This document shows, in pieces, positions 1 to 5,160 of a stretch of DNA of 7,213 nt. The position numbers were made by a program, and so were the translations under genes. Numbering within the stretch: position 1 is the first letter of the stretch; every line of letters starts with the position of its first letter. Location of the stretch: NCBI GenBank assembly GCA_024710535.1, contig JANJUO010000208.1, forward strand, positions 1-7,213. The letters run 5' to 3'. Under the pieces are notes generated by a model that worked only from the letters and a program-made list of their open reading frames with translations, searched no databases and had not been told where the DNA came from. The stretch comes from a bacterium (GTDB lineage Bacteria > Bacteroidota > Ignavibacteria > Kapaibacteriales > UBA2268).

Positions 1-110
1 GGGTTATCTAATTTTAATACTTCAAAATCATCTTTTGAAAATAAATTAGATGCAAAAGAGAAGAAAATCCATATAAGTAATAATAACTTTTTAAAAAATA
101 TAGTTTTCAT
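1..110 (-). CDS. N-terminus of a probable secreted or membrane protein (partial, cut by window edge)
   Basis: An open frame runs on the minus strand from an ATG at 110-108 to the window edge, giving 36 complete codons with no stop. The start MKTIFFKKLLLLIWIFF is a textbook signal peptide: a short basic n-region (Lys2, Lys7, Lys8), a hydrophobic core of about 13 residues, then a polar stretch (SFASNLFSKDD) that could hold a signal peptidase site. The visible mature part is DDFEVLKLDNP and is too short to identify. GGTGG at 121-117 stands 6 bases before the ATG and fits a weak ribosome binding site. An in-frame ATG at 116-114 is an alternative start that would add two residues. The body of the gene lies outside the window, so the protein is exported, but its function cannot be stated. 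Confidence 0.6.
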   Translation of the reverse strand, partial: MKTIFFKKLLLLIWIFFSFASNLFSKDDFEVLKLDN

Positions 111-145
111 AATCATCCACCATATCAAAACTTTATATTTATCAG

Positions 146-163
146 TAACGGATTCCTCCGTTA
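146..163 (-). other. perfect 7-bp hairpin in the leader of the partial secreted gene
   Basis: TAACGGA (146-152) and TCCGTTA (157-163) are exact inverse complements around a 4-base loop. This is one of the few GC-containing stems in about 850 bases of AT-rich sequence. It lies 36 bases upstream of the ATG at 110. Read on the minus strand, the loop side contains GGAGG, a Shine-Dalgarno-like string, but no start codon follows at a useful distance. Neither strand has a T-run after the stem, so it is not an intrinsic terminator. It may be an mRNA-stabilising or regulatory leader structure; that role is only inferred. Confidence 0.35.
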
Positions 164-287
164 ATTAAAATTAATATATTTCAACTTTTATGATGTACGT
201 TTATTAACAATCAATATTTCAACAAGAGCAATGTTAACAAAAAATAATTTTACAAACGTTATTTAGTTTGTTTCATACATCACTTAG

Positions 288-295
288 CAAATATA
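288..295 (-). promoter_or_regulatory. possible -7 box (Bacteroidetes type) for the gene at 1-110
   Basis: On the minus strand 295-288 reads TATATTTG, which matches the Bacteroidetes -7 consensus TAnnTTTG exactly. No TTTG or TTG is found 17-23 bases upstream, so the -33 element is missing. In sequence this AT-rich such matches can occur by chance. If real, the transcript would have a leader of roughly 170 bases containing the hairpin at 146-163. Confidence 0.25.
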
Positions 296-411
296 ATTAT
301 TATTTATTAATTTATAAACATAATTATGAAAAATAATGAATTTTTTTCATTTTTATTTGAATATGATGATTTGTTCAATCATTAAATTTATAGAAATTTT
401 TAATTATGAAT

Positions 412-552
412 TTAAAATCCATAAGAAATTATTTTGCACAATAACAAATCAAAATATGTGAGCAACATCAATTTCAATTGAAAATTATCAGATTTATCTT
501 TTGCAGATATTAATGAAGTAATTAACATCAAAATGATTATAACCTTAAACAT
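412..552 (-). CDS. short 46-residue frame with signal peptide (small secreted peptide or truncated gene)
   Basis: The frame starts with ATG at 552-550 and stops with TAA at 414-412. Its N-terminus, MFKVIIILMLITSLISA followed by KDKSDN, looks like a complete signal peptide: one basic residue, a hydrophobic core, and an I-S-A cleavage-type end followed by a charged mature start. AAAGG at 565-561 lies 8 bases before the ATG and is a credible ribosome binding site, and a two-box promoter sits at 625-655. The remaining 29 or so residues (QLKLMLLTYFDLLLCKIISYGF at the end) have no recognisable motif; they are again rather hydrophobic. Promoter, ribosome site and signal peptide together argue that this was, or is, a real gene. 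Its small size suggests either a secreted or membrane peptide or the preserved 5' end of a longer gene whose remainder has decayed. No family is recognised. Confidence 0.45.
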   Translation of the reverse strand: MFKVIIILMLITSLISAKDKSDNFQLKLMLLTYFDLLLCKIISYGF

Positions 553-624
553 ATTTTTCACCTTTAGAATGAAACAATTATTTATTTTGATTACTAATAT
601 TAATACTCAATTATTTTATTATTT

Positions 625-655
625 CAAACTTAAATAAAATATTTCATTTCACAAA
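625..655 (-). promoter_or_regulatory. Bacteroidetes-type promoter for the 412-552 frame
   Basis: On the minus strand TTTG (655-652) is followed after exactly 19 bases by TAAGTTTG (632-625). This matches the -33 TTTG and -7 TAnnTTTG consensus of the Bacteroidetes primary sigma factor at a normal spacing. Transcription would begin near 618, leaving a leader of about 65 bases before the ATG at 552. It is the only site in the window where I find both boxes, and it points toward the short signal-peptide frame. Confidence 0.5.
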
Positions 656-823
656 AAAGATTATTTAGTTCTTTTTTTATTGTAAAAAAGTACTAAAAAA
701 TTCTATTAATGCTTTTAATTTTTTGTTTTCGATTCTAATTTGAAAAAAAATAAAATATATTTTACTTTGTTCAATTTTTACAAAAATTATATATGATTGT
801 CAAAATAAATGGATTTTTTTTCA

Positions 824-831
824 TAAATTTG
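824..831 (+). promoter_or_regulatory. possible -7 box for the pyruvate, phosphate dikinase gene
   Basis: TAAATTTG at 824-831 matches TAnnTTTG and would start transcription near 838, about 50 bases before the ATG at 888. The nearest upstream TTG (797-799) is 24 bases away, slightly too far for a normal -33 box, so the call is weak. The stretch 656-823 between this site and the divergent promoter at 625-655 is A/T runs in which I see no gene. Confidence 0.3.
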
Positions 832-887
832 TAGTCTGAATTAGAACAAAAAATTATTTTTATTTTTATAACATTTTGGGGTTCCCG

Positions 888-3773
888 ATGGGAAAAGACA
901 AAGTAAAAAAAGTTAAGAAAAGCGAAGAAACAAAATTTGTGTATTTCTTCGGTGGTAATGAGTCCGAAGGTAGTGCAGATATGAAGAATTTGCTCGGTGG
1001 TAAAGGTGCAAACCTTGCCGAAATGTGCAATATTGGTTTGCCTGTGCCAGCCGGCTTTACAATTACAACCGAAGTTTGTACTTATTTCTATGCAAATGGT
1101 CAGAAATATCCTGAAGTTTTGAAAGCTCAAGTTAATGATGCAATTGCAAAATTAGAAAAAGAAATGGGAATGAAATTTGGCGATAATAACGATCCATTGT
1201 TATTATCTGTTCGTTCCGGTTCAAGAGCTTCAATGCCAGGTATGATGGATACAATTTTGAATCTTGGTTTGAACGATGTGGCTGTTGAAGGCTTAATCAA
1301 AAAATCAGGAAATGCAAGATTTGCTTATGATTCATACCGTAGATTTGTTTCTATGTATGGTGATGTTGTGCTTGGTTTGAAACCACAAACTAAAGATGAT
1401 ATTGACCCATTCGAAGAAATTCTTGAAGCAAAAAAACACGCTCGTGGTGTTACTCTTGATATTGAATTAACTGCTGAAGATTTGAAAGAATTAGTTGCAG
1501 AATTCAAAGCCGCTATCAAAAAAATTACTGGTAGCGATTTCCCAGAAGATCCACACGAACAATTATGGGGCTCAATCGGTGCAGTTTTCCAATCTTGGAT
1601 GAACGAAAGAGCAATAATCTATCGTAAATTAAACAATATTCCAGAAGAATGGGGTACTGCTGTTAATATTCAAGCGATGGTTTTTGGTAATCTTGGCGAA
1701 ACTTCCGGTACTGGCGTTGCATTTACAAGAGATGCCGCAACTGGCGAAAACTACTTCTATGGCGAATTTTTGATGAATGCACAAGGTGAAGACGTTGTTG
1801 CTGGAACTCGTACTCCTGAATTAATCGAAAAATTAAAAGACATCGACAAACCTGCTTATGATGGCTTGATGAATATTCGCGATATTCTTGAAAAACATTA
1901 CCGTGATATGCTTGATGTTGAATTCACAATTCAAGAAAAACGCTTATGGATGCTCCAATGCCGCGTTGGAAAACGTACTGCTATGGCATCTATGAAAATC
2001 GCTGTTGATATGGTTAACGAAGGTCTTATCGAACCAAAAGAAGCTTTAATGAGAATTGATCCAGATCAATTAAATCAATTATTGCGTCCTGTTTTCGACT
2101 TGAATGCAAAAGCTGAAGCATTGAAAAATGGCGCTGTTCTTGCAAAAGGTTTGAACGCTGGTCCTGGTGCGGCTACCGGTAAAGTTGTATTTAATGCTGA
2201 AGATGCAGTTGCATACAAAGCGAAAGGCGAAAAAGTAATTTTAGTCCGTATCGAAACTTCTCCTGAAGATATTGCAGGTATGGATGCTTCCGAAGGTATC
2301 TTAACTGCTCGTGGCGGTATGACTTCTCATGCGGCACTTGTTGCTCGTCAAATGGGTAAAGTTTGCGTTGCGGGTTGCGGTGTGTTGAATATTGACTACA
2401 AAGCACGTACTTTCAAAGTTGAAGGCAAAGATTTCGTTATTAAAGAAGGCGATTTTATTTCAATAGATGGCTCAACTGGTGAAGTAATTGTTGGCAATAT
2501 CCCAACCAAACCAAGTGAAGTTATCGAAGTTTTGATTTCTAAAACTCTTGCTCCTGAAAATGCTCCAACATTCCAAATTTACAAACAAATTATGGATTGG
2601 GCTGATAAATATAGAGTGCTTAGAGTTCGTACAAATGCAGATCAACCTGATCAAAGTAGCAATGCTGTTGCATTTGGTGCAGAAGGTATTGGTCTCTGCC
2701 GTACTGAGCACATGTTCTTTGGTGATGGCAAAATTGGTCCAATGCGCGAAATGATTCTTGCTGAAACTGTTGAAGCAAGAAAAGCCGCTCTTGCAAAATT
2801 ATTGCCACTTCAAAGAGAAGATTTCGAAGGTATCTTCAGAGCAATGGACGGTCGCCCTGTTACAATTCGTACAATCGATCCTCCACTTCATGAATTCTTG
2901 CCGCACGATGATGCTGGTCAGAAAGAAGTTGCAAAAGAGCTTGGAATTACTGCAAAAGCAGTTAAAGAAAGAGTTGAAGCATTGCATGAATTCAATCCTA
3001 TGCTTGGCTTCCGCGGTTGCCGTCTTGGATTGATGTATCCAGAAATTACAGAAATGCAAGCACTTGCAATTTTCCAAGCAACTGTTAATGTAATGAAAGA
3101 AGGTCTGAAAGTATTACCTGAAGTGATGATTCCTTTGGTTGGTAATGTTAAAGAATTGAAAAATCAAGAAGTAATTGTTCGTAATGCCGCTAAGCAAGTT
3201 ATGGACGAAACAGGCGTTAAATTTGATTATCTCGTTGGAACAATGATTGAAGTTCCTCGTGGTGCTATCACCGCCGGTGAAATTGCAAATGTTGCTGAAT
3301 TCTTCTCATTTGGAACAAACGACTTAACTCAAACAACAATGGGCTTGAGTCGTGATGACGCTGGTAAATTCTTACCTGAATACGTAAAAAGAGAAATCTA
3401 CAACGTGGATCCATTCGTTGCAATCGACCAAAGTGGCGTTGGTTTCTTGATGAAACACGCTGTTACAGAAGGCAGAAAAGTTAAAGAAAATCTCAAACTT
3501 GGTATTTGTGGCGAACATGGTGGCGAGCCATCATCAGTTGAATTCTGCCATACACTTGGTTTGAATTATGTATCTTGCTCACCTTTTAGAGTTCCTATTG
3601 CTCGTCTTGCCGCCGCTCGTGCCGCAGTTCGTGATTTACAAAAAGCCGCAGTTGTTACTTTAGCAGAAGCAAAAAGCGACAAAAAAGAAAAGAAAGTGAA
3701 AAAAGAAGACAAAAAAGACAAAAAGAAATCTGATAAAAAAGATAAAAAAGACAAAAAATCAAAGAAAAAATAA
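888..3773 (+). CDS. ppdK: pyruvate, phosphate dikinase with lysine-rich N- and C-terminal extensions
   Basis: PPDK interconverts ATP + phosphate + pyruvate and AMP + PPi + phosphoenolpyruvate in the cytosol, serving gluconeogenesis or PPi-linked glycolysis. The frame gives 961 residues from the ATG at 888; the family is usually about 870-910. Domains in order: ATP-grasp nucleotide-binding domain (about 15-370, with SVRSGSRASMPGMMDT at 107-122), phosphohistidine swivelling domain with GGMTSHAALVAR and catalytic His481, and the C-terminal PEP/pyruvate TIM barrel (about 530-925, with GFRGCRLGL at 707-715, FGTND at 808-812 and CGEHGGEP containing the active-site Cys874). All key residues are present. 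The family normally begins near KFVYFFGG, so residues 1-15 (MGKDKVKKVKK...) are an extra basic leader; residues 929-961 form an extra tail with 21 Lys of 33. The frame also opens at TTG 876, but ATG 888 is preferred because it is a standard start and GGGG (878-881) precedes it by 6 bases. It is transcribed alone and ends before a strong terminator. Confidence 0.96.
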   Translation: MGKDKVKKVKKSEETKFVYFFGGNESEGSADMKNLLGGKGANLAEMCNIGLPVPAGFTITTEVCTYFYANGQKYPEVLKAQVNDAIAKLEKEMGMKFGDNNDPLLLSVRSGSRASMPGMMDTILNLGLNDVAVEGLIKKSGNARFAYDSYRRFVSMYGDVVLGLKPQTKDDIDPFEEILEAKKHARGVTLDIELTAEDLKELVAEFKAAIKKITGSDFPEDPHEQLWGSIGAVFQSWMNERAIIYRKLNNIPEEWGTAVNIQAMVFGNLGETSGTGVAFTRDAATGENYFYGEFLMNAQGEDVVAGTRTPELIEKLKDIDKPAYDGLMNIRDILEKHYRDMLDVEFTIQEKRLWMLQCRVGKRTAMASMKIAVDMVNEGLIEPKEALMRIDPDQLNQLLRPVFDLNAKAEALKNGAVLAKGLNAGPGAATGKVVFNAEDAVAYKAKGEKVILVRIETSPEDIAGMDASEGILTARGGMTSHAALVARQMGKVCVAGCGVLNIDYKARTFKVEGKDFVIKEGDFISIDGSTGEVIVGNIPTKPSEVIEVLISKTLAPENAPTFQIYKQIMDWADKYRVLRVRTNADQPDQSSNAVAFGAEGIGLCRTEHMFFGDGKIGPMREMILAETVEARKAALAKLLPLQREDFEGIFRAMDGRPVTIRTIDPPLHEFLPHDDAGQKEVAKELGITAKAVKERVEALHEFNPMLGFRGCRLGLMYPEITEMQALAIFQATVNVMKEGLKVLPEVMIPLVGNVKELKNQEVIVRNAAKQVMDETGVKFDYLVGTMIEVPRGAITAGEIANVAEFFSFGTNDLTQTTMGLSRDDAGKFLPEYVKREIYNVDPFVAIDQSGVGFLMKHAVTEGRKVKENLKLGICGEHGGEPSSVEFCHTLGLNYVSCSPFRVPIARLAAARAAVRDLQKAAVVTLAEAKSDKKEKKVKKEDKKDKKKSDKKDKKDKKSKKK
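3672..3770 (+). repeat. A-rich low-complexity repeat encoding the lysine tail of PPDK
   Basis: These 99 bases code for residues 929-961 and are built from irregular copies of a GA(C/T)AAAAA-type unit, giving DKK, EKK and SKK steps. The residue count is 21 Lys, 8 Asp/Glu, 3 Ser and 1 Val. Hydrophobic residues are nearly absent, so the tail should be disordered and strongly basic. Such repeats can change length by slipped-strand replication, so tail length may vary between relatives. Confidence 0.75.
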
Positions 3774-3794
3774 TTTCTTATGATTGAAAATGAT

Positions 3795-3814
3795 AACTAA
3801 GAATTATCTTAGTT
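3795..3814 (+). other. perfect 8-bp hairpin after ppdK
   Basis: AACTAAGA (3795-3802) and TCTTAGTT (3807-3814) pair exactly around an ATTA loop, 21 bases after the ppdK stop. The stem is AT-rich and no T-run follows, so it is probably not the terminator itself. It stands just ahead of the strong terminator and may protect the mRNA 3' end. Confidence 0.4.
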
Positions 3815-3824
3815 CTAATAATTG

Positions 3825-3864
3825 AAACATCCGATAACTTGCAGTTGTCGGATGTTTTTGTTTT
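3825..3864 (+). terminator. intrinsic terminator of ppdK
   Basis: A 14-bp stem forms between 3825-3838 and 3844-3857 with one T-G wobble (T3835 with G3847) and a 5-base loop TTGCA. It is followed by a T-rich stretch (3857-3864, TTTGTTTT from 3857). The GC core ATCCGA/TCGGAT plus the T-run makes a standard Rho-independent terminator about 50 bases after the ppdK stop. On the opposite strand the stem is followed by TTTCAATTATTAG, so it could act weakly in both directions between the convergent genes. Confidence 0.85.
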
Positions 3865-3865
3865 G

Positions 3866-3919
3866 GGAAGCATTGGAGCTTGCTCCAATGACAACATTTG
3901 GGAAAGCCCAAATGCTTCC
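3866..3919. repeat. composite palindromic element able to fold as a three-way junction
   Basis: All but four of these 54 bases belong to hairpins (stems or loops) or to a closing stem. GGAAG (3866-3870) pairs with CTTCC (3915-3919). Directly inside are hairpin A (CATTGGAGC 3871-3879 with GCTCCAATG 3882-3890), a linker ACAA (3891-3894), and hairpin B (CATTTGGG 3895-3902, loop AAAG, CCCAAATG 3907-3914). Hairpins A and B are each exactly 20 bases long and share the CATT...AATG ends, so they look like diverged copies of one unit whose pairing has been kept. An alternative fold pairs GGAAGCATT with AATGCTTCC (3866-3874/3911-3919). The element begins right after the T-run of the ppdK terminator and is less AT-rich than its surroundings. 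It resembles REP- or MITE-like dispersed repeats; copy number elsewhere in the genome cannot be seen here. Confidence 0.6.
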
Positions 3920-3934
3920 GATGGGTGATTTAGG

Positions 3935-3954
3935 CACTTGGTTAAAGCCACGTG
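3935..3954. repeat. third 20-base imperfect palindrome of the same cluster
   Basis: CACTTGG (3935-3941) faces CCACGTG (3948-3954) around TTAAAG, with one mismatch in seven pairs. It has the same 20-base length as the two hairpins at 3871-3890 and 3895-3914, and matches the second at 13 of 20 positions by direct alignment. It is probably another, more decayed unit of the element, separated from it by 15 bases (3920-3934). Confidence 0.4.
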
Positions 3955-3968
3955 TTTTATTATTTTCT

Positions 3969-3990
3969 AAATTCTTTTGCTGTAGAATTT
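3969..3990 (-). terminator. weak hairpin after the PIN toxin remnant
   Basis: AAATTCT (3969-3975) and AGAATTT (3984-3990) form a perfect 7-bp stem with an 8-base loop, 12 bases beyond the stop of the PIN frame. The stem is AT-rich and on the minus strand is followed by AGAAAATAATAAAA rather than a T-run. It is therefore at best a poor terminator for the toxin-antitoxin transcript. Confidence 0.2.
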
Positions 3991-4002
3991 TAAGAGTATG
4001 AA

Positions 4003-4447
4003 TTACTTAATTTCTAATGGAATGATGCTTATCAATTCTTTATATCTATCGAAATCTTTTACATTGTGGGTGAATAAAAACTTGATATCATTTGCAAGCA
4101 TTGATGCAACTATATTCGCATCATGAATTTGCTTTCCACGAACTTTGTATTTATTGACAATTTCATAGAGGATGTCTGTTGATATATTATTTTCATAAAT
4201 CAGGATGAAATTCTTTCTAAAGTAATTTATATCCAAATAAAAAGAATCAATTAATCTTGAATCAACTTCTGTAGTCAATCTTGTCATTGTAGTCCAATAT
4301 TCACGTAGAATTTGTGTAGAAATGATAATCCTATTGGTTTTAAATAAATCATTTAGCGTCCTATTTGTTAATTCAAACAATGGATTCTTTGCAGTTTTAA
4401 AAAAAAACTAAAATATTTGTATCAACAAAAATTGATTCATTAATCAT
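4003..4447 (-). pseudogene. PIN-domain (VapC-like) toxin broken by a one-base frameshift in a T9 run
   Basis: PIN toxins are Mg2+-dependent RNases. The start ATG at 4447-4445 overlaps the antitoxin stop by 8 bases and opens MINESIFVDTNILVFF, whose FVDTNIL (Asp9) is the classic PIN N-terminal motif. That frame hits TAA right after nine T's (A9 at 4399-4407 on the plus strand). The rest of the domain continues in another frame, KTAKNPLFELTNRTL and onward, to the TAA at 4003-4005. Removing one T joins them into 147 residues, a normal PIN length. The joined protein has all acidic sites: Asp9, Glu49 (QILREYW), Asp109 (HDANIVA), and Asn128/Asp131 in the THNVKDF signature. The start at 4447 and codons after 4380 differ by 67 bases, which confirms the frame break. 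Everything but this one base looks intact, so the break is recent, a sequencing error, or bypassed by slippage on the U9 run. The downstream part alone could start at TTG 4380 but would lack Asp9. Confidence 0.85.
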
Positions 4448-4712
4448 AACAATCTTCCCTTGACCAAACCCAGTTTGGTTCAATTTCAAAATCGTATGGA
4501 GTATTTTCAAGTGATTTAGGTTCATTCAAGCCAATTTTAATTGGTTTCAAATCAAATTTTGGCTTATTTTTGTTATTGATTTCTTTGAATTCATTATTTG
4601 TTTCTGAATTATCAAGGACAATTACTTCAACTTTTTTTCCCGTAAATTCCAATGGCAAATCAATTTTCAACTGAATGCCATCCAACACAAAAACATCTCT
4701 ATAAGCAAGCAT
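4440..4712 (-). CDS. probable antitoxin, AbrB/DUF2281-like, partner of the PIN toxin
   Basis: This 90-residue protein lies directly upstream of the PIN gene and overlaps its start by 8 bases (4440-4447), the usual order of a VapBC-type operon in which the antitoxin binds and neutralises the toxin and represses the operon. The N-terminus (VFVLDGIQLKIDLPLEFTGK followed by KVEVIVL) has the short beta-strand pattern of AbrB/DUF2281-like antitoxins: a hydrophobic strand, a polar turn, then LP and G-K-x-V-E-V-I-V. Residues 35-60 are Asn/Lys/Glu-rich and probably disordered. The C-terminus NWVWSREDCYD is likely the toxin-contacting part. AAGGAG (4724-4719) precedes the ATG by 6 bases and fixes the start. 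The family call rests on pattern and neighbourhood, not on a strong signature. The reading frame is intact although the toxin is frameshifted. Confidence 0.65.
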   Translation of the reverse strand: MLAYRDVFVLDGIQLKIDLPLEFTGKKVEVIVLDNSETNNEFKEINNKNKPKFDLKPIKIGLNEPKSLENTPYDFEIEPNWVWSREDCYD

Positions 4713-4734
4713 AATTCTCTCCTTATTTAAAATA

Positions 4735-4742
4735 CAAACATA
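4735..4742 (-). promoter_or_regulatory. possible -7 box of the toxin-antitoxin operon
   Basis: The minus strand reads TATGTTTG at 4742-4735, an exact TAnnTTTG match. Transcription would begin near 4728, just before the AAGGAG ribosome site at 4724-4719, giving a very short leader. No -33 TTTG is visible at the proper distance. Position and match make it plausible but not certain. Confidence 0.35.
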
Positions 4743-4923
4743 AATACGAAATTCTAAAATTAATATTTTTAAAGTTTATCATAGAATTATTTTCTAAATA
4801 TTTGAATTTATAATTTTGATTCAAGAGTGAAATTGGTATGGCAAATAATAAGAGGTAATTGAAATATGTTAAGATTGAAGTTATCTTCTACATTTATGAA
4901 ATTTATTAAGGAGATGTCGCATT

Positions 4924-4952
4924 GAGATTTGACTTGAATTAAGCCAAATCTC
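4924..4952 (-). terminator. 12-bp hairpin at the 3' end of the scpA-to-DUF6132 cluster
   Basis: On the minus strand GAGATTTGGCTT (4952-4941) pairs with AAGTCAAATCTC (4935-4924) around a 5-base loop, with one G-T wobble (4944 with 4932). On the plus strand the same position is an A-C mismatch, so the full stem exists only in minus-strand RNA, which suits a 3'-end structure for this cluster. It overlaps the stop codon of the last gene. No T-run follows (AATGCGACATC), so termination may need Rho, or the hairpin may only stabilise the transcript. The rest of the 238-base gap up to 4712 shows only A/T-rich sequence and the box at 4735-4742. Confidence 0.45.
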
Positions 4953-5160
4953 AAACTTGTTTCGATTTATCATCTTCTTTTTTCTTGCTCGGGAATTCAA
5001 ATCCGGCAACCACACCCATAAATGCACCATATAATGTGGAAATATGCCAATTTGATGTAATAGGGCAGGTACCGCTATTGCAACCTATGAAATAATAATA
5101 GGCAAAACCCAAACTTGCTCCAACGGTTGCATAAATGCTTAGTTTTATATATTTATTCAT
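4951..5160 (-). CDS. small two-helix membrane protein, DUF6132-like
   Basis: This 69-residue protein has two predicted membrane segments (about residues 5-25 and 42-56) joined by a loop with FIGCNSGTCPITSN, in which Cys27 and Cys32 are conserved-looking. It ends in a charged, lysine-rich tail (SKKKEDDKSKQV). The G-C-x-S-G-T-C-P-I-T-S-N loop followed by STLYGAFMG is what I recall of DUF6132 proteins found in Bacteroidota and related phyla, whose function is unknown. The two cysteines could form a disulfide or bind a ligand at the membrane surface; this is inference. Its ATG overlaps the stop of the upstream YgbA-like gene as ATGA (5157-5160), which indicates translational coupling and shared expression. 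It is the last gene of the cluster. Confidence 0.75.
   Translation of the reverse strand: MNKYIKLSIYATVGASLGFAYYYFIGCNSGTCPITSNWHISTLYGAFMGVVAGFEFPSKKKEDDKSKQV

Larger units (their letters stand above)
111..411. other. AT-rich spacer between two minus-strand signal-peptide frames
   Basis: I find no convincing gene in this 301-base stretch on either strand; all frames are cut by frequent stops. It probably serves as the leader and promoter region of the partial gene at 1-110. It holds a compact hairpin at 146-163 and an isolated -7-type box at 288-295, both listed separately. Between 300 and 411 only short A/T runs are visible. It could also contain decayed coding sequence continuing from the 412-552 frame, but no frame stays open long enough to show this. 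Confidence 0.5.

Noticed and set aside
771..1130. 119-codon minus-strand frame across the ppdK start
   Set aside because: It overlaps the promoter region and the conserved N-terminus of ppdK, and its translation is an unstructured Phe/Ile/Cys-rich sequence without a motif.
2191..3077. Several overlapping open frames on both strands inside ppdK
   Set aside because: They are shadows of the dikinase coding sequence, with no domain, ribosome site or separate codon pattern.
3566..3754. Minus-strand open frame rich in Ser, Phe and Leu opposite the end of ppdK
   Set aside because: It is the antisense of the lysine-rich tail (AAA/AAG read backward as TTT/CTT). It has no start signals, and the opposite strand is a certain gene.
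3866..3954. Possible CRISPR array or integron attC site in the palindrome cluster
   Set aside because: There are no direct repeats with unique spacers of constant length, no cas genes, and no integrase. The units are diverged palindromes set side by side.
4866..4925. 19-codon plus-strand frame (ATG to TGA) preceded by AAGAGG
   Set aside because: It is too short to support, the ribosome site is weak, and its end runs into the hairpin at 4924. It may be chance in AT-rich sequence.
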